NCBI GenBank assembly: GCA_028279875.1
Contig: JANQMU010000118.1
Coordinates: 1-64,000 of the forward strand
Reading direction: 5' to 3'
Origin: Rhizobiaceae bacterium
Lineage (GTDB): Bacteria; Pseudomonadota; Alphaproteobacteria; Rhizobiales; Rhizobiaceae
Length of the DNA stretch: 64,000 nucleotides
Part shown: positions 49,660 to 60,371 of the stretch, one piece after another
Layout of the letters: every line of letters starts with the position of its first letter
Numbering within the stretch: the stretch's first letter is position 1
The notes under the pieces: model-generated
What the model was told of the DNA's origin: nothing
Seen by the model: only the letters and a program-made list of their open reading frames with translations
Database searches by the model: none
Position numbers and translations under genes: made by a program

Positions 49660-51246
49660 ATGAAAAGCGAACTGAATTGGCTTGCGGCGCAGACCCTCAA
49701 GGGAGGGATGAACCGCCGTGACTTCCTGGCGCGCGCCGGGGCGCTGGGTGTGAGCGCAGCCTTTGCCAACACGATCATTGCCGATACGGCCAGGGCCGCC
49801 GGTCCAAGGAAGGGCGGGACCATGCTGCTCGCCATGTCGGGCGGACAGGCCACGGACAGCCTGGACCCGGCGCTCGCATCGAACGAGGCCGCCTTCATGG
49901 TCCTCAAACATTTCGGCGATACGCTGGTCGAGGTCGCAGCGGACGGGTCGCTCGTCATGCGTCTGGCGACCGACGTGCGCAGTTCGGATGATGCGAAAGT
50001 ATGGACGTTCGCGATCCGCAGGGATGTCCCTTTCCACAATGGTGCGAAATTGACGCCATCCGATGTCGTCGCCACCTTGCAGCGGCATGCGGGGGATGAG
50101 TCGAAGTCCGGTGCGCTCGGGCTGCTTCGTGGTATCGACAAGGTCGAGGCGAGCGGCAATGACGTGATTGTCACCCTGAAAGAGGCAAATGCCGACCTTC
50201 CCTACCTCATGTCCGACTATCACCTGATAATCCAGCCCGGTGGTGGCGTGGACGCACCGGATGCGGGGATCGGCACCGGCCCGTACAAAGTCGTTCAGGC
50301 GGATCATGGCGTTCGATACGCCTTCGAGAAATTTGCGGACTATTTCGACGACGATCGCGGCCATGTCGACGCCGCTGAAATGACGATCATTTCCGACGAC
50401 ACCGCCCGCGTGGCCGCGCTGCGGTCCGGCCAGGCGCATATGATCAACCGCATCCCGCCGAAAGTGGCTGGTCTGTTCGAACGCATACCGGATCTGACGC
50501 TCCACTCGGCCGGCGGACGCAGCCACTATGCCTTCCTCATGCATTGCAACACTGCACCGTTCGACAACAATGAACTGCGGCTGGCACTGAAATATGCGAT
50601 GGACCGCGAGGAAATGGTCGACAAGATCCTGTTCGGCCATGGGTCGCTGGGCAATGATATGCCGATCAACGCGGCCTATCCGCTGTTCTCGGACGATATC
50701 GAGCAGCGGACCTATGATCCCGACAAGGCGGCGGAACATTACCGCGCGTCGGGCCATGAAGGGCCGATTGTCCTGCGCACCGCCGACACCGCGTTTCCCG
50801 GCGCCGTCGATGCCTGCCAGTTGTTCCAGCAGACCGCTGCGGCCGCCGGCATCACGATCGAAATCAAGCGCGAGCCGAATGACGGATACTGGTCCGATGT
50901 CTGGAACAAGCAGCCATTCTGCACCTCCTATTGGGGCGGACGGCCGACACAGGACGGCATGTATTCGACCGCCTATCTGAGCAGCGCCGACTGGAACGAC
51001 ACCCGCTTCTTCAATCCCGAATTCGACGCCAAGGTGCTTCAGGCCCGCAGCGAGACCGATGAGGCCCGGCGCAGGGCGATCTACCGGGACATGGGCCTGA
51101 TGGTCCGCGACACCGGCGGCCTTCTGTGTCCGATGTTCGCCAATTGGGTGGAAGGCACATCCAACCAGGTCGCCGGCTGGCATGACGATCCTGCCCAAAA
51201 CATGATGAACGGCTTTGCCACCATCAAATGCTGGTTGACGGCTTAG
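49660..51246 (+). CDS. Tat-exported dipeptide/oligopeptide ABC substrate-binding protein
   Basis: A 528-aa SBP_bac_5 protein. The N-terminus contains a twin-arginine signal (MNRRDFLARAGALGVSAAFA). The mature region has the family pattern DSLDPALASNEAAFMVLKHF, RDVPFHNGAKLTPSDVVATL and LRLALKYAMDREEMVDKILF. AAGGAG precedes the ATG at 49660. No dpp-type permeases or ATPases follow, so import would need components encoded elsewhere. It is paired with the upstream S15-type hydrolase. Confidence 0.93.
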   Translation: MKSELNWLAAQTLKGGMNRRDFLARAGALGVSAAFANTIIADTARAAGPRKGGTMLLAMSGGQATDSLDPALASNEAAFMVLKHFGDTLVEVAADGSLVMRLATDVRSSDDAKVWTFAIRRDVPFHNGAKLTPSDVVATLQRHAGDESKSGALGLLRGIDKVEASGNDVIVTLKEANADLPYLMSDYHLIIQPGGGVDAPDAGIGTGPYKVVQADHGVRYAFEKFADYFDDDRGHVDAAEMTIISDDTARVAALRSGQAHMINRIPPKVAGLFERIPDLTLHSAGGRSHYAFLMHCNTAPFDNNELRLALKYAMDREEMVDKILFGHGSLGNDMPINAAYPLFSDDIEQRTYDPDKAAEHYRASGHEGPIVLRTADTAFPGAVDACQLFQQTAAAAGITIEIKREPNDGYWSDVWNKQPFCTSYWGGRPTQDGMYSTAYLSSADWNDTRFFNPEFDAKVLQARSETDEARRRAIYRDMGLMVRDTGGLLCPMFANWVEGTSNQVAGWHDDPAQNMMNGFATIKCWLTA

Positions 51247-51268
51247 TCCGAATGCGACGCTCGGCGAT

Positions 51269-52081
51269 TTAGAGTTTCTTGAACGGCAGCAGGAGCGACC
51301 AGCCAAGGCGCGTCGGCTTGCTGTCGCGATAGTGTTCGAGCCCGATTTCCATGCCGTGGTGGCCGCGCTCCGGCTGGGCGCAATAGGTGCGGAACAGGTA
51401 ATCCCAGAACGGAAAGTTGAAGCCGTAATTGGAATTGGTTTCCGCCTTGTAGCTGGAATGGTGGACCCGGTGCATATCGGGCGTCACCAGCACCCGGCGC
51501 AGCCAGCGGTCGAGGCCGATCGGCAGTCTGGCGTTGGAATGATTGAACATCGCCGTGCCGTTGAGCACGATTTCGAAGATCAGGACAGCCACCGCCGGCG
51601 GACCGAGGCACAGAATGATCAGCGCTTTCCAGAACATCGAAAGCACGATCTCCAGCGGATGGAACCGCAATGCGGTGGTCAGGTCGAAACCGGTATCGGC
51701 GTGGTGCATGCGGTGGATGCGCCACAAAAGCGGGATCTTGTGGCTGACCACATGTTCCAGCCAGACCGCGAAATCGAGGATCACGAAGGCCAGGATGCCG
51801 GCGATCCAGGGTGGTATATCGAGCAGGGGAAACAGCCCGTAGCCTCTTTCCGCAGCCCACAGGGCGGTTCCGACCGCCGCCAGCGGAAAGATCACCCGCA
51901 GCGCCAGCGACGACAGCAGCAGGATCGAGAGATTGGTGAACCAGCGCCGGGCTTTCAGCGCACCGAGCATTTCGTCACGCTCGAGCCGCGGGCTCAGAAG
52001 CTCGAAGGCGGCCATCGACATGAAGATGGCGGCAAAGGCAAGGAGGCGGATCAGCGGTTCGGACAGGCCCCACAACTGCAT
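51269..52081 (-). CDS. Fatty-acid hydroxylase / sterol desaturase family protein
   Basis: A 270-aa integral membrane di-iron enzyme. The histidine boxes are HVVSH, HRMHH and MHRVHHSS, with four or five TM segments around them. Members hydroxylate or desaturate lipids, sterols or carotenoids; the substrate here is unknown. It sits 6 nt downstream of the TerB-like gene, and the two form a minus-strand pair. Confidence 0.92.
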   Translation of the reverse strand: MQLWGLSEPLIRLLAFAAIFMSMAAFELLSPRLERDEMLGALKARRWFTNLSILLLSSLALRVIFPLAAVGTALWAAERGYGLFPLLDIPPWIAGILAFVILDFAVWLEHVVSHKIPLLWRIHRMHHADTGFDLTTALRFHPLEIVLSMFWKALIILCLGPPAVAVLIFEIVLNGTAMFNHSNARLPIGLDRWLRRVLVTPDMHRVHHSSYKAETNSNYGFNFPFWDYLFRTYCAQPERGHHGMEIGLEHYRDSKPTRLGWSLLLPFKKL

Positions 52082-52087
52082 GGTCGG

Positions 52088-52501
52088 TCAGTGCGTTCGA
52101 TAGCGGGCCATGGCGCCGCGCTCGATGGCCGCGCAGGTCAGCTTGTCGAGGCCGAGCCGGTCGCGCAGGATCTGCAGCAGGCGCAGTTCCTCCTGCTCGA
52201 CATGGAGGTCGGCGGCGGCCACCTCGACGGCCAGCGAGTAGGCGGTGTCGTAGAGGCCCGGCGGCAGCGCGTCATGGGCGATCAGCATCACGGTGTCGAG
52301 GCCGTCCGGCTCGCTCAGGATCGCACCGCAATCGCGCGACACGCGGACCAGCCGCTCCTCCTGGAAATCCTTGAAAATCGGCAATGTCCGCGTGACGTTT
52401 CCGATTTGCGCCAATTCGGCATCGGTCATCGTCTTGTCCACGGTCGACATGGTGACCATCACATAAATGAGGGCGTCCTGAATGGTGATCGGGGAGGTCA
52501 T
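52088..52501 (-). CDS. TerB-like (tellurite resistance TerB family) protein
   Basis: A 137-aa helical protein with the TerB-like acidic metal-binding pattern: MSTVDKTMTDAELAQIGNV and AVEVAAADLHVEQEELRLLQ. TerB-like proteins bind divalent cations and occur in varied envelope and stress roles. The ATG at 52501 has AAAAGGA 6 nt upstream; the longer frame to 52855 has no support. First gene of a pair with the hydroxylase. Confidence 0.88.
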   Translation of the reverse strand: MTSPITIQDALIYVMVTMSTVDKTMTDAELAQIGNVTRTLPIFKDFQEERLVRVSRDCGAILSEPDGLDTVMLIAHDALPPGLYDTAYSLAVEVAAADLHVEQEELRLLQILRDRLGLDKLTCAAIERGAMARYRTH

Positions 52502-52745
52502 GCGAGGTCCTTTTGCATCTTCTTCCATTGGGCCATGACACGCTCTAAAACGATGCCGCGGCGTGGTCAAGCGCGGGGTCGCTCCGGGCGCGGCATGCGG
52601 TGGTCCGGTCCCTTTGGCCGCCGCTGCCGTGGGATACGACATTGACCTGCGGATGCGGTCGGCATAGGTTCCGCGCGCCGCGAGGTCGGCGGGCGGCAAA
52701 TCGCCAACCGCCGTCTCCCAGCAAGCACCCAAACCGTTCGAAAGT

Positions 52746-54413
52746 ATGACGATGAGCAACCAGCGCCCTTTGGAGATCGATCTTGATGACGAGATGCTAA
52801 CGGCAGCGGCTGAGGCAAAGGCCTGGCCGTTCGAAGAGGCGCGAAAACTGATCAAACGCTACGAGAAAACCGGCACGCCGGATGTGGTGCTGTTCGAAAC
52901 CGGCTACGGCCCGTCCGGTCTGCCGCATATCGGCACCTTCGGCGAGGTGGCCCGCACCTCGATGGTCCGCCACGCCTATCGCGTGCTGACCCGCGATGCG
53001 GTGAAGACCAGGATCCTGTGTTTCTCCGACGATATGGATGGCTTCCGCAAGGTGCCGGACAATCTACCCAATCAGGAGATGATGCAGGCCCATCTGGGCA
53101 AGCCGCTCAGCCGTATTCCGGATCCGTTTTCCAACGAATACACGTCCTTTGCGGCCGCCAACAACGCCCGGCTAAGGGCCTTTCTCGACCGGTTCGGCTT
53201 CGATTACGAATTCGCCTCGTCCACCGAATATTATACCGGGGGCCGGTTCGACGATGCCCTGCGGCGGATGCTGGAGGTTTATGACGATGTCATGGCGATC
53301 ATCCTGCCGACCCTCGGCGAGGAAAGACGCGCGACCTATTCGCCATTCCTGCCGATCTGCAAGCGGACAGGTAAGGTGTTGCAGGTGGCAATCACCGCCA
53401 TCGATCCGGCTGCCGGCACGATCTCCTATAAGGATCCCGAGACCGGGGAAACGGTGGAAACCGGCGTCACCGGCGGCCAGGTCAAGTGTCAGTGGAAGGC
53501 CGACTGGGCCCTGCGCTGGTATGCGCTCGGCGTCGACTATGAAATGGCCGGCAAGGATCTGATCGACAGCGTGACGCTGGCGTCGAAAATCTGCCGCGTG
53601 CTCGGCGGCCGGCCGCCGGAGGGCTTCAATTATGAGCTCTTCCTTGACGAGAACGGTCAGAAGATCTCGAAATCGAAGGGCAACGGGCTGACCATCGACG
53701 AATGGCTGACCTATGCGTCGCCGGAGAGCCTCGGTCTCTATATGTTCCAGAAGCCGAAGACCGCCAAGAAGCTGCATTTCGACGTGATTCCCAAGGCGGT
53801 CGACGAATATTTCAGCTTTCTGTCGGCCTATCAGCGTCAGGACTGGAAAAACCGGCTGGGCAATCCCGTGTGGCACATGCATGACGGCAATCCGCCGACG
53901 ATCGACAATCCGGTGCCTTTTGCCATGCTGCTCAACCTGGTCAGCGCGTCCAACGCCCAGAACAGTGATGTGTTGTGGGGCTTCATCTCGCGCTATGCGC
54001 CCGGCGTCACCCGCCAGACGCATCCGGAGCTCGATGAACTGGTCGGCTATGCGATCCGCTACTTCAACGATTTCGTCAGGCCGACCAAGGTGTTCCGTGC
54101 GCCCGACGATGTCGAGCGGCAGGCGCTGGCCGCGCTTGACGAGAAACTGGCATCGCTACCGGCCGGTGCCGATGGCGCGGTGATCCAGGATGCGATCCTC
54201 GATGTGGCGCGTGCCATTGAACGCTATCAGGATCACAAGAAGACCAGGCCCGATGGCGGGCCGGGCGTATCGGTCGCCTTCTTCCAGATGCTCTATCAGG
54301 TGCTGCTTGGCCAGGATCGCGGCCCGCGCTTCGGCTCCTTCGTGGCACTTTACGGCATCGGCGAAACCCGTACGCTCATCGGTGAGGCTCTTGCCGGCAC
54401 CCTGGCGGCCTGA
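52746..54413 (+). CDS. lysK: Lysyl-tRNA synthetase, class I (archaeal type)
   Basis: A 555-aa class I LysRS. The HIGH-like motif is GPSGLPHIGTFGE and the KMSKS-like motif is KISKSKGNG near residue 305. The WKADWALRW region is also characteristic. Class I LysRS replaces the usual class II enzyme in many alphaproteobacteria, spirochaetes and archaea. No class II lysS is in the window. ATG at 52746 or 52752. Confidence 0.96.
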   Translation: MTMSNQRPLEIDLDDEMLTAAAEAKAWPFEEARKLIKRYEKTGTPDVVLFETGYGPSGLPHIGTFGEVARTSMVRHAYRVLTRDAVKTRILCFSDDMDGFRKVPDNLPNQEMMQAHLGKPLSRIPDPFSNEYTSFAAANNARLRAFLDRFGFDYEFASSTEYYTGGRFDDALRRMLEVYDDVMAIILPTLGEERRATYSPFLPICKRTGKVLQVAITAIDPAAGTISYKDPETGETVETGVTGGQVKCQWKADWALRWYALGVDYEMAGKDLIDSVTLASKICRVLGGRPPEGFNYELFLDENGQKISKSKGNGLTIDEWLTYASPESLGLYMFQKPKTAKKLHFDVIPKAVDEYFSFLSAYQRQDWKNRLGNPVWHMHDGNPPTIDNPVPFAMLLNLVSASNAQNSDVLWGFISRYAPGVTRQTHPELDELVGYAIRYFNDFVRPTKVFRAPDDVERQALAALDEKLASLPAGADGAVIQDAILDVARAIERYQDHKKTRPDGGPGVSVAFFQMLYQVLLGQDRGPRFGSFVALYGIGETRTLIGEALAGTLAA

Positions 54414-54428
54414 CGCACGGTGTCCGGA

Positions 54429-55100
54429 TCAATACTGGGTCCCTCGCGTCTTTCGCGGGTCGGACCCGAAAATGCCTTTCTGGTTCTGCCGGGCGCTGTG
54501 CTGAAGGGCCAGATAGCCTGATCCTTCGCGGGCGCGGGCCCATCCCTGGCTCACCAGCCAGGCCGCGGGGTCCTGCGTGCCGACAAAACACTGGCTGACC
54601 ACGGTTTGCGCCCACGATCCCTCCGGCACGATGCATGACAGGGCCCGCCCCCTCAGGAAATTGCGAAAGGCGGTTCTGGCGACAATGCCGCACGGCCAGT
54701 TGTCGCCGGTCTCGTCGGTACAGACCTCCAGCGGGTCGACCACGGTGATCCCGGCCAGTTGCAAGTCGCCCTGCGTGTAAGTGATGAGACCGGGAGCCGA
54801 AACGAGTGGCCGGTAGAGCAGGGTCCGTTTCTGGGTGATCGGCCTCGGCGGGGTCAACGGCTGGCGGGGTGCGATGCGCTCAAGCCGGACGGCATTTTGC
54901 GCGAAGGGCTGCGCAAACCGCTCCGGGGAAATCGCCCGCGGCGGTTGCAGTGCGGCCTCTAGGGTCTCCGCCTCAACGGCCGGTCCGGCCTGCGGTTGTG
55001 AAAGACTGGTCGACCGCTCGTCGCGGCCATCGAACACGGCCAGGAAGATGAGGATCAGCAAAAAGGCCAGCAGCGCCAGGAGGATGAACGGAATGCGCAT
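54429..55100 (-). CDS. Membrane-anchored thermonuclease-like protein
   Basis: A 223-aa protein with one N-terminal TM helix (FILLALLAFLLILIFLAVF), a Pro-rich linker and an SNase-like OB fold (GDLQLAGITVVDPLEVC, WPCGIVARTAFRNFLRGRA, WLVSQGWARA). The catalytic Arg/Asp/Glu set of staphylococcal nuclease is not clearly kept, so nuclease activity is doubtful. Next to the S24 gene (9 nt gap) in an arrangement seen in rhizobia. Converges with LysRS. Confidence 0.85.
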   Translation of the reverse strand: MRIPFILLALLAFLLILIFLAVFDGRDERSTSLSQPQAGPAVEAETLEAALQPPRAISPERFAQPFAQNAVRLERIAPRQPLTPPRPITQKRTLLYRPLVSAPGLITYTQGDLQLAGITVVDPLEVCTDETGDNWPCGIVARTAFRNFLRGRALSCIVPEGSWAQTVVSQCFVGTQDPAAWLVSQGWARAREGSGYLALQHSARQNQKGIFGSDPRKTRGTQY

Positions 55101-55109
55101 CCCGCACGC

Positions 55110-55757
55110 CTACTGACTGGCCCAGGCGATGCGGGCAATCCACTCGATCTCGCCGATGTCGAGGGTCCTGTCGGGATGGTCCGGATTGAGCGACTGCAAT
55201 TCCACGGTCTGCGGCGTCTGGCGGCACAGGCGCTTGGCGAGCACCTCGCCCTGCCGGGTCTTGACCACCACCCGGTCGCCGGTGCGCACCTGCGCCTCCG
55301 GTTCGACGATCAGCGTGTCCCCGTCGCGATAGAGCGGCAGCATGGAATCGCCCTGGACTTTCAGCGCATAGGCGTGCCTGGCGCCGGCTGCCGGCAGTTC
55401 GATGACATCCCAGCCATAGCCGGCCGGATATCCGCCATCGTCGAAATATCCGCCGTCGCCGGCCTGGGCGAAACCGAGCAGCGGCACCGCCAAACCCGCG
55501 CCCGGCTTTGCGCCTTTGCCCGACAGTGGTGGTTCCGTGAGTGTCATGAAACGGTCCATCGAGCAGTCCATGGCCTCGAGGATCCTGGAAAGCGATTCCG
55601 TCGACGGCCATCTAAGGCGTCCGTCGGCGCTCTTGCGCTTCGACTTGTTGAAAGCCGTCGGATCGAGGCCGGCCCGGCGCGCCAGCCCGGAGACAGACAC
55701 GCCGTTGCGGTCCGCCAGCCGGTCGATCGCCGACCAGATTTGCGCATGAGACAGCAT
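55110..55757 (-). CDS. S24 peptidase-fold transcriptional regulator (LexA/CI-like)
   Basis: A 215-aa protein: helix-turn-helix at residues about 15-65 (VSVSGLARRAGLDPTAFNKS, WPSTESLSRILEAM) and a C-terminal S24 domain. The catalytic Ser is in VQGDSMLPLYRDGD and the Lys in GEVLAKRLC, so self-cleavage or RecA-stimulated cleavage is possible. No phage genes surround it; it is probably a chromosomal regulator. Confidence 0.92.
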   Translation of the reverse strand: MLSHAQIWSAIDRLADRNGVSVSGLARRAGLDPTAFNKSKRKSADGRLRWPSTESLSRILEAMDCSMDRFMTLTEPPLSGKGAKPGAGLAVPLLGFAQAGDGGYFDDGGYPAGYGWDVIELPAAGARHAYALKVQGDSMLPLYRDGDTLIVEPEAQVRTGDRVVVKTRQGEVLAKRLCRQTPQTVELQSLNPDHPDRTLDIGEIEWIARIAWASQ

Positions 55758-56006
55758 GATGCAGATTTATCCGTGCCAGCCGGCGGGTTCAAGGCCCCCG
55801 TGCGGCGGCCGGTCGGCTGCGGGCGGTGCGCCGCACTTTTGACTTCCGCTGCGGGCCGAAATCTGACATGACTGTTGCCGCGGACGGGGGCCGAAAAATC
55901 CAACCCATGGCGGAACGGACAAACACGCGGGAGTGACCGCTTCTTGTGTGCCGGGATTGGTTTGCAATAGAGTTCCATGCCCGCCGCGGCACCCTGAACG
56001 GAGACA

Positions 56007-56944
<938 letters not shown>

Positions 56945-56948
<4 letters not shown>

Positions 56949-57706
56949 ACCTTCAGGCCGTCAAATCCATCTATGTTTTCGAAATGTCGCGGACCTTTCG
57001 CACCCTGCTGCAGAGCGTTGTCTCGCCTGTTCTGTCCACCTCGCTCTATTTCGTGGTGTTCGGCGCGGCCATCGGATCGCGCATCGAACAGATCGAGGGC
57101 GTCAATTACGGCGCCTTCATCGTCCCCGGCCTGATCATGCTGACCGTGTTGACGCAGTCCACGTCCAACGCCGCCTTCGGCATCTATTTTCCGAAATTCA
57201 TCGGTACGATCTACGAATTGCTGTCGGCGCCGATCTCCTTTCTGGAGATTGTCATGGGCTATGTCGGCGCGGCGGCGACCAAGGCGCTGGCCATCGGCCT
57301 GATCATCCTGTTGACCGCCGCCTTCTTTGTCGATCTACAGATCGCCCACCCGTTCTGGATGCTGGTCTTTCTGGTCCTGACCTGCATTTCGTTCAGCCTG
57401 TTCGGCTTTATTCTCGGCATCTGGGCGCAGAATTTCGAGCAACTGCAACTGGTGCCGCTGCTGGTGATCACGCCGCTGGTCTTCCTCGGCGGCAGTTTCT
57501 ATTCGATTTCCATGCTGCCGCCACTCTGGCAGACGGTGACGCTGTTCAACCCGGTCGTCTATCTGATTTCCGGTTTTCGCTGGAGCTTCTACGGCACGGC
57601 GGATGTCGCCGTCGGCCTCAGCGTGACGATGATCACCCTTTTCCTGGCCATCTGCCTTGTCATCGTCTGGTGGATTTTCAAGACCGGCTACCGGATCAAG
57701 ACCTGA
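56945..57706 (+). CDS. ABC-2 family transporter permease (YadH-like)
   Basis: A 253-aa inner-membrane protein with six TM segments. Features include QSVVSPVLSTSLYFVVFG, IVPGLIMLTVLTQSTSNAAF and the conserved VFLGGSFYSISMLPPLWQ. It forms the membrane part of the exporter with the ATPase encoded just upstream (ATGA overlap). Confidence 0.95.
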
Positions 57707-57807
57707 TGCGTGGTTGCAAGCTGTTCCGGTCATTTGATTTCCGGATCGCGGGCGCCATGTCGCAATAGTCGATAGTGCCAAAAGCGCGGATATGAAAGGA
57801 AATGCAC

Positions 57808-58662
57808 ATGTACAGGAAAGCAATCGATCAGGGCGGCCTCGCCGTCGTTACCGGTGCGGCGAGCGGTCTTGGGCGCGTCGCGGCGCTGCGCTTTGCACAG
57901 GCCGGCCTCGGCGTGATCCTGGCCGACCTGCCGGGCGATGCCCTGGCAGAGGCGCTTGAAGAGGTCCGCGCCGCTGCCGCCGAAGGCACGACAGTGATGT
58001 CGGTTCCGACCGACGTCACCGATACGCATGCCGTTGCCGCCCTCGCCGACACCGCCTTTGCCGCTGGCGAAGTGGCGGTGCTGATGAACAATGCCGGCAT
58101 CGGTCTGCCGACCGGCAGTTGGGACAAGGCGGAGAACTGGCGGCGGGTCATCGAGGTCAATCTTTTCGGCGTGATGAACGGCGTGCATGCCTTCCTGCCG
58201 CGCATGATCGCGGCCGACCGCCCGGCGATGGTCATCAACACCGGCTCCAAACAGGGCATCACCACGCCGCCCGGCAATCCCGGCTACAATGTCTCCAAGG
58301 CCGGCGTGAAGGTGCTGACCGAGGCGCTGGCCCACGATCTGCGGGAGGCCGGTGCGCCTATTTCGGCGCATCTGTTCGTGCCGGGATTTGCCTATACCGG
58401 CATGATCGCGGCGTTCATTCCCGAAAAACCGGCCGGCGCCTGGACCAGCGAGCAGACCGTCGACCACCTGATGGGGCGCCTGGCGGAAGGCGATTTCTAT
58501 ATCCTGTGCCCCGACAATGAAGTCACACCCGAACTCGACCGGCGGCGGGTGGCCTGGGCGGCCGGCGACATCATCGAAAACCGCCCGGCGCTGTCGCGCT
58601 GGAACCCGGACTATGCCGACGCCTATGCCGCGCATGAGAAAGGGAGTTCGGGAGCCGGGTGA
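57808..58662 (+). CDS. Short-chain dehydrogenase/reductase
   Basis: A 284-aa NAD(P)-dependent oxidoreductase: cofactor motif TGAASGLGR, NNAGIG, catalytic Ser in INTGSKQG and Tyr/Lys in YNVSK. The C-terminal extension (PDYADAYAAHEKG) is longer than in minimal SDRs. AAAGGA at 8 nt spacing favours the ATG at 57808 over 57802. It converges with the GntR regulator gene and may belong to the same catabolic cluster as the ABC importer and sulfatase. Confidence 0.92.
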   Translation: MYRKAIDQGGLAVVTGAASGLGRVAALRFAQAGLGVILADLPGDALAEALEEVRAAAAEGTTVMSVPTDVTDTHAVAALADTAFAAGEVAVLMNNAGIGLPTGSWDKAENWRRVIEVNLFGVMNGVHAFLPRMIAADRPAMVINTGSKQGITTPPGNPGYNVSKAGVKVLTEALAHDLREAGAPISAHLFVPGFAYTGMIAAFIPEKPAGAWTSEQTVDHLMGRLAEGDFYILCPDNEVTPELDRRRVAWAAGDIIENRPALSRWNPDYADAYAAHEKGSSGAG

Positions 58663-58688
58663 CCGGACTTCACCACACGGCGTGGTGT

Positions 58689-59525
58689 CTATTCCGACAC
58701 CGAAACATGAATGCGCGCCGTATTCGAATTGTAATAGGCGCGGTAGAACTCCAGCGGCGTTCCGTCGGATTCATAGGCGATCGACTCGATCCAGATCATC
58801 GGTTCCTCCGGTGATACTTCCATCCGGGTGACGGTTTCCTCGTCGGGCATGGAGGCGGCGAACCAGCGTTCGGCGCGGTGCGGCCGGCGGCCGTACCGCT
58901 CGCGGATCAGGCCGAATATGGACCGTCCCTCGATATCCAGCATCTCCAGCCCCTGCACCTTGGCGGCCGGAAACGACATATGCGTGCAGGTGATGGGGCG
59001 CTCGTCGATCCAGAATACCCGGCCGATCCGCACCACCTCCTGGTCGGGGCTTAGTTCCAGCGCTTCCATTTCGCGGTCGTCGGGAGCCGTGCGGATCAGT
59101 TCAAAGGTCTTGGTCGAGACCCGTACGCCGCGCGCCGCCATATCCTCAAAAAGGCTGAGATTGGATGTGACGCAATCGGTCTCCCGCGGCGGGTTGCCGA
59201 CGAACATGCCCTTTCTCGGCAGCTTTACGACCAGGCCCTTGGTGGCCAGCGCCCCGATGGCATTGCGCACCACCTGCCGCGACACGCTGAAGATTTCGCA
59301 CAGGGCCGGTTCGGACGGGATCCGCGATCGCGGTGCGATCTTGCCGCTGTAGATCAGGTTTTCAAGCTGGTTGCTGAGTTGCTGCCACAGCGGCGCCACA
59401 TCGTCCCGTGACAGGACGATCCGCTGGCCCTCCCGCCGGAACACCTCCGCGGCCAGGCCGTCGGCCTTGTCAAAGCTGGGACGTCCCGTCTTTCGCCTGT
59501 TCGAAATCTGCTGTTCCAATCGCAC
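58689..59525 (-). CDS. GntR-family regulator with UTRA domain
   Basis: A 278-aa protein. After a ~38-residue leader, a GntR winged helix spans about 40-110 (LWQQLSNQLENLIYSGKIAP, FSVSRQVVRNAIGALATKGL). A UTRA ligand domain follows (about 130-275: RIGRVFWIDERPITCTHMSF, IWIESIAYESDGTPLEFYRA). It starts at GTG 59525. It is upstream of none but adjacent to the importer genes on the same strand, and is the probable regulator of the importer/sulfatase module, with a sulfated or sulfonated ligand possible. Confidence 0.92.
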   Translation of the reverse strand: MRLEQQISNRRKTGRPSFDKADGLAAEVFRREGQRIVLSRDDVAPLWQQLSNQLENLIYSGKIAPRSRIPSEPALCEIFSVSRQVVRNAIGALATKGLVVKLPRKGMFVGNPPRETDCVTSNLSLFEDMAARGVRVSTKTFELIRTAPDDREMEALELSPDQEVVRIGRVFWIDERPITCTHMSFPAAKVQGLEMLDIEGRSIFGLIRERYGRRPHRAERWFAASMPDEETVTRMEVSPEEPMIWIESIAYESDGTPLEFYRAYYNSNTARIHVSVSE

Positions 59526-59615
59526 TGCCCGATGCTTGATCCGTTTTCGTCACGGATCATTTTGACGTTCAATGAAGGGCTTGTCCATGACCGTATCGTC
59601 ACGGGTCGGGCCCGG

Positions 59616-60371
59616 TCAGTGCTCCAGCATTTTCCAGAGTTTCCGCTTGATATCCAGAAACTCGTCGGTCAGGCGCATCTCGCCGGTGCGCGGACGCGGC
59701 AGCGCCACGTCCTCGACATGGTGCACCCGGCCGGGGCGGGCCGACAGGACGATGATGCGGTCGGAAAGGAAGATCGCCTCTTCCAGATCGTGGGTGACGA
59801 AGATCACGGTCTTTTTCGTCACCTGCCAGAGGCTTTGCAGATCGTCCTGCATCCGCTCCTTGGTCTGGGCGTCCAGCGCGCCGAACGGTTCGTCCATCAA
59901 AAGGACTTCCGGATCATTGGCATAGACCCGGCCGATATCGACGCGTTTGCGCATGCCGCCCGACAATTCGCGCGGCCAGCGGTCCTCGAAGCCCTTCAGC
60001 CCGACCAGGTCGACCCATTTCTCCTCGATCTCGGCCTGCTCCTTCTTGCCGGCGCCGCGCAGGCGCGGGCCGTAGGAGATGTTCCTCGAGACCGACATCC
60101 AGGGAAACACCGCGTCCTGCTGGAACACCATGCCGCGCCGGCGGCTGGTTCCCTTGATCTCCTCGCCGTCGAGCAGCATCTGGCCGTCGGTGGGCGTGAA
60201 CAGGCCGGCCATCATTTTCAGGAGCGTTGACTTGCCGCATCCCGAGGTTCCGACGATCGAGTTGAAACTGCCCGATTCGAACTGAAGGTTGATATCGTCA
60301 AGCACCGTCAGGGCGCCCGGCGTTCCCTTGCCGAAGGTATGGGTGAGTTTGTCGACGATGATTTCGGGCAT
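59616..60371 (-). CDS. NitT/TauT-family ABC transporter ATP-binding protein
   Basis: A 251-aa ATPase similar to SsuB/TauB: Walker A GTSGCGKST, Q-loop MVFQQDAVFPW, signature ELSGGMRKR, Walker B VLLMDEPFGALD, H-loop VTHDLEEAI. Its ATG (60371) overlaps the last base of the permease stop. It energises import of the ligand captured by the Tat-exported binding protein. Confidence 0.95.
   Translation of the reverse strand: MPEIIVDKLTHTFGKGTPGALTVLDDINLQFESGSFNSIVGTSGCGKSTLLKMMAGLFTPTDGQMLLDGEEIKGTSRRRGMVFQQDAVFPWMSVSRNISYGPRLRGAGKKEQAEIEEKWVDLVGLKGFEDRWPRELSGGMRKRVDIGRVYANDPEVLLMDEPFGALDAQTKERMQDDLQSLWQVTKKTVIFVTHDLEEAIFLSDRIIVLSARPGRVHHVEDVALPRPRTGEMRLTDEFLDIKRKLWKMLEH

Noticed and set aside
49516..51306. 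Minus-strand frame of 596 codons opposite the peptide-binding protein
   Set aside because: Shadow of the SBP gene, which has a Tat signal, ribosome site and family motifs.
55110..55757. S24 regulator as evidence for a prophage
   Set aside because: No integrase, structural or lysis genes are near, and the thermonuclease-like/S24 pair sits between housekeeping genes.
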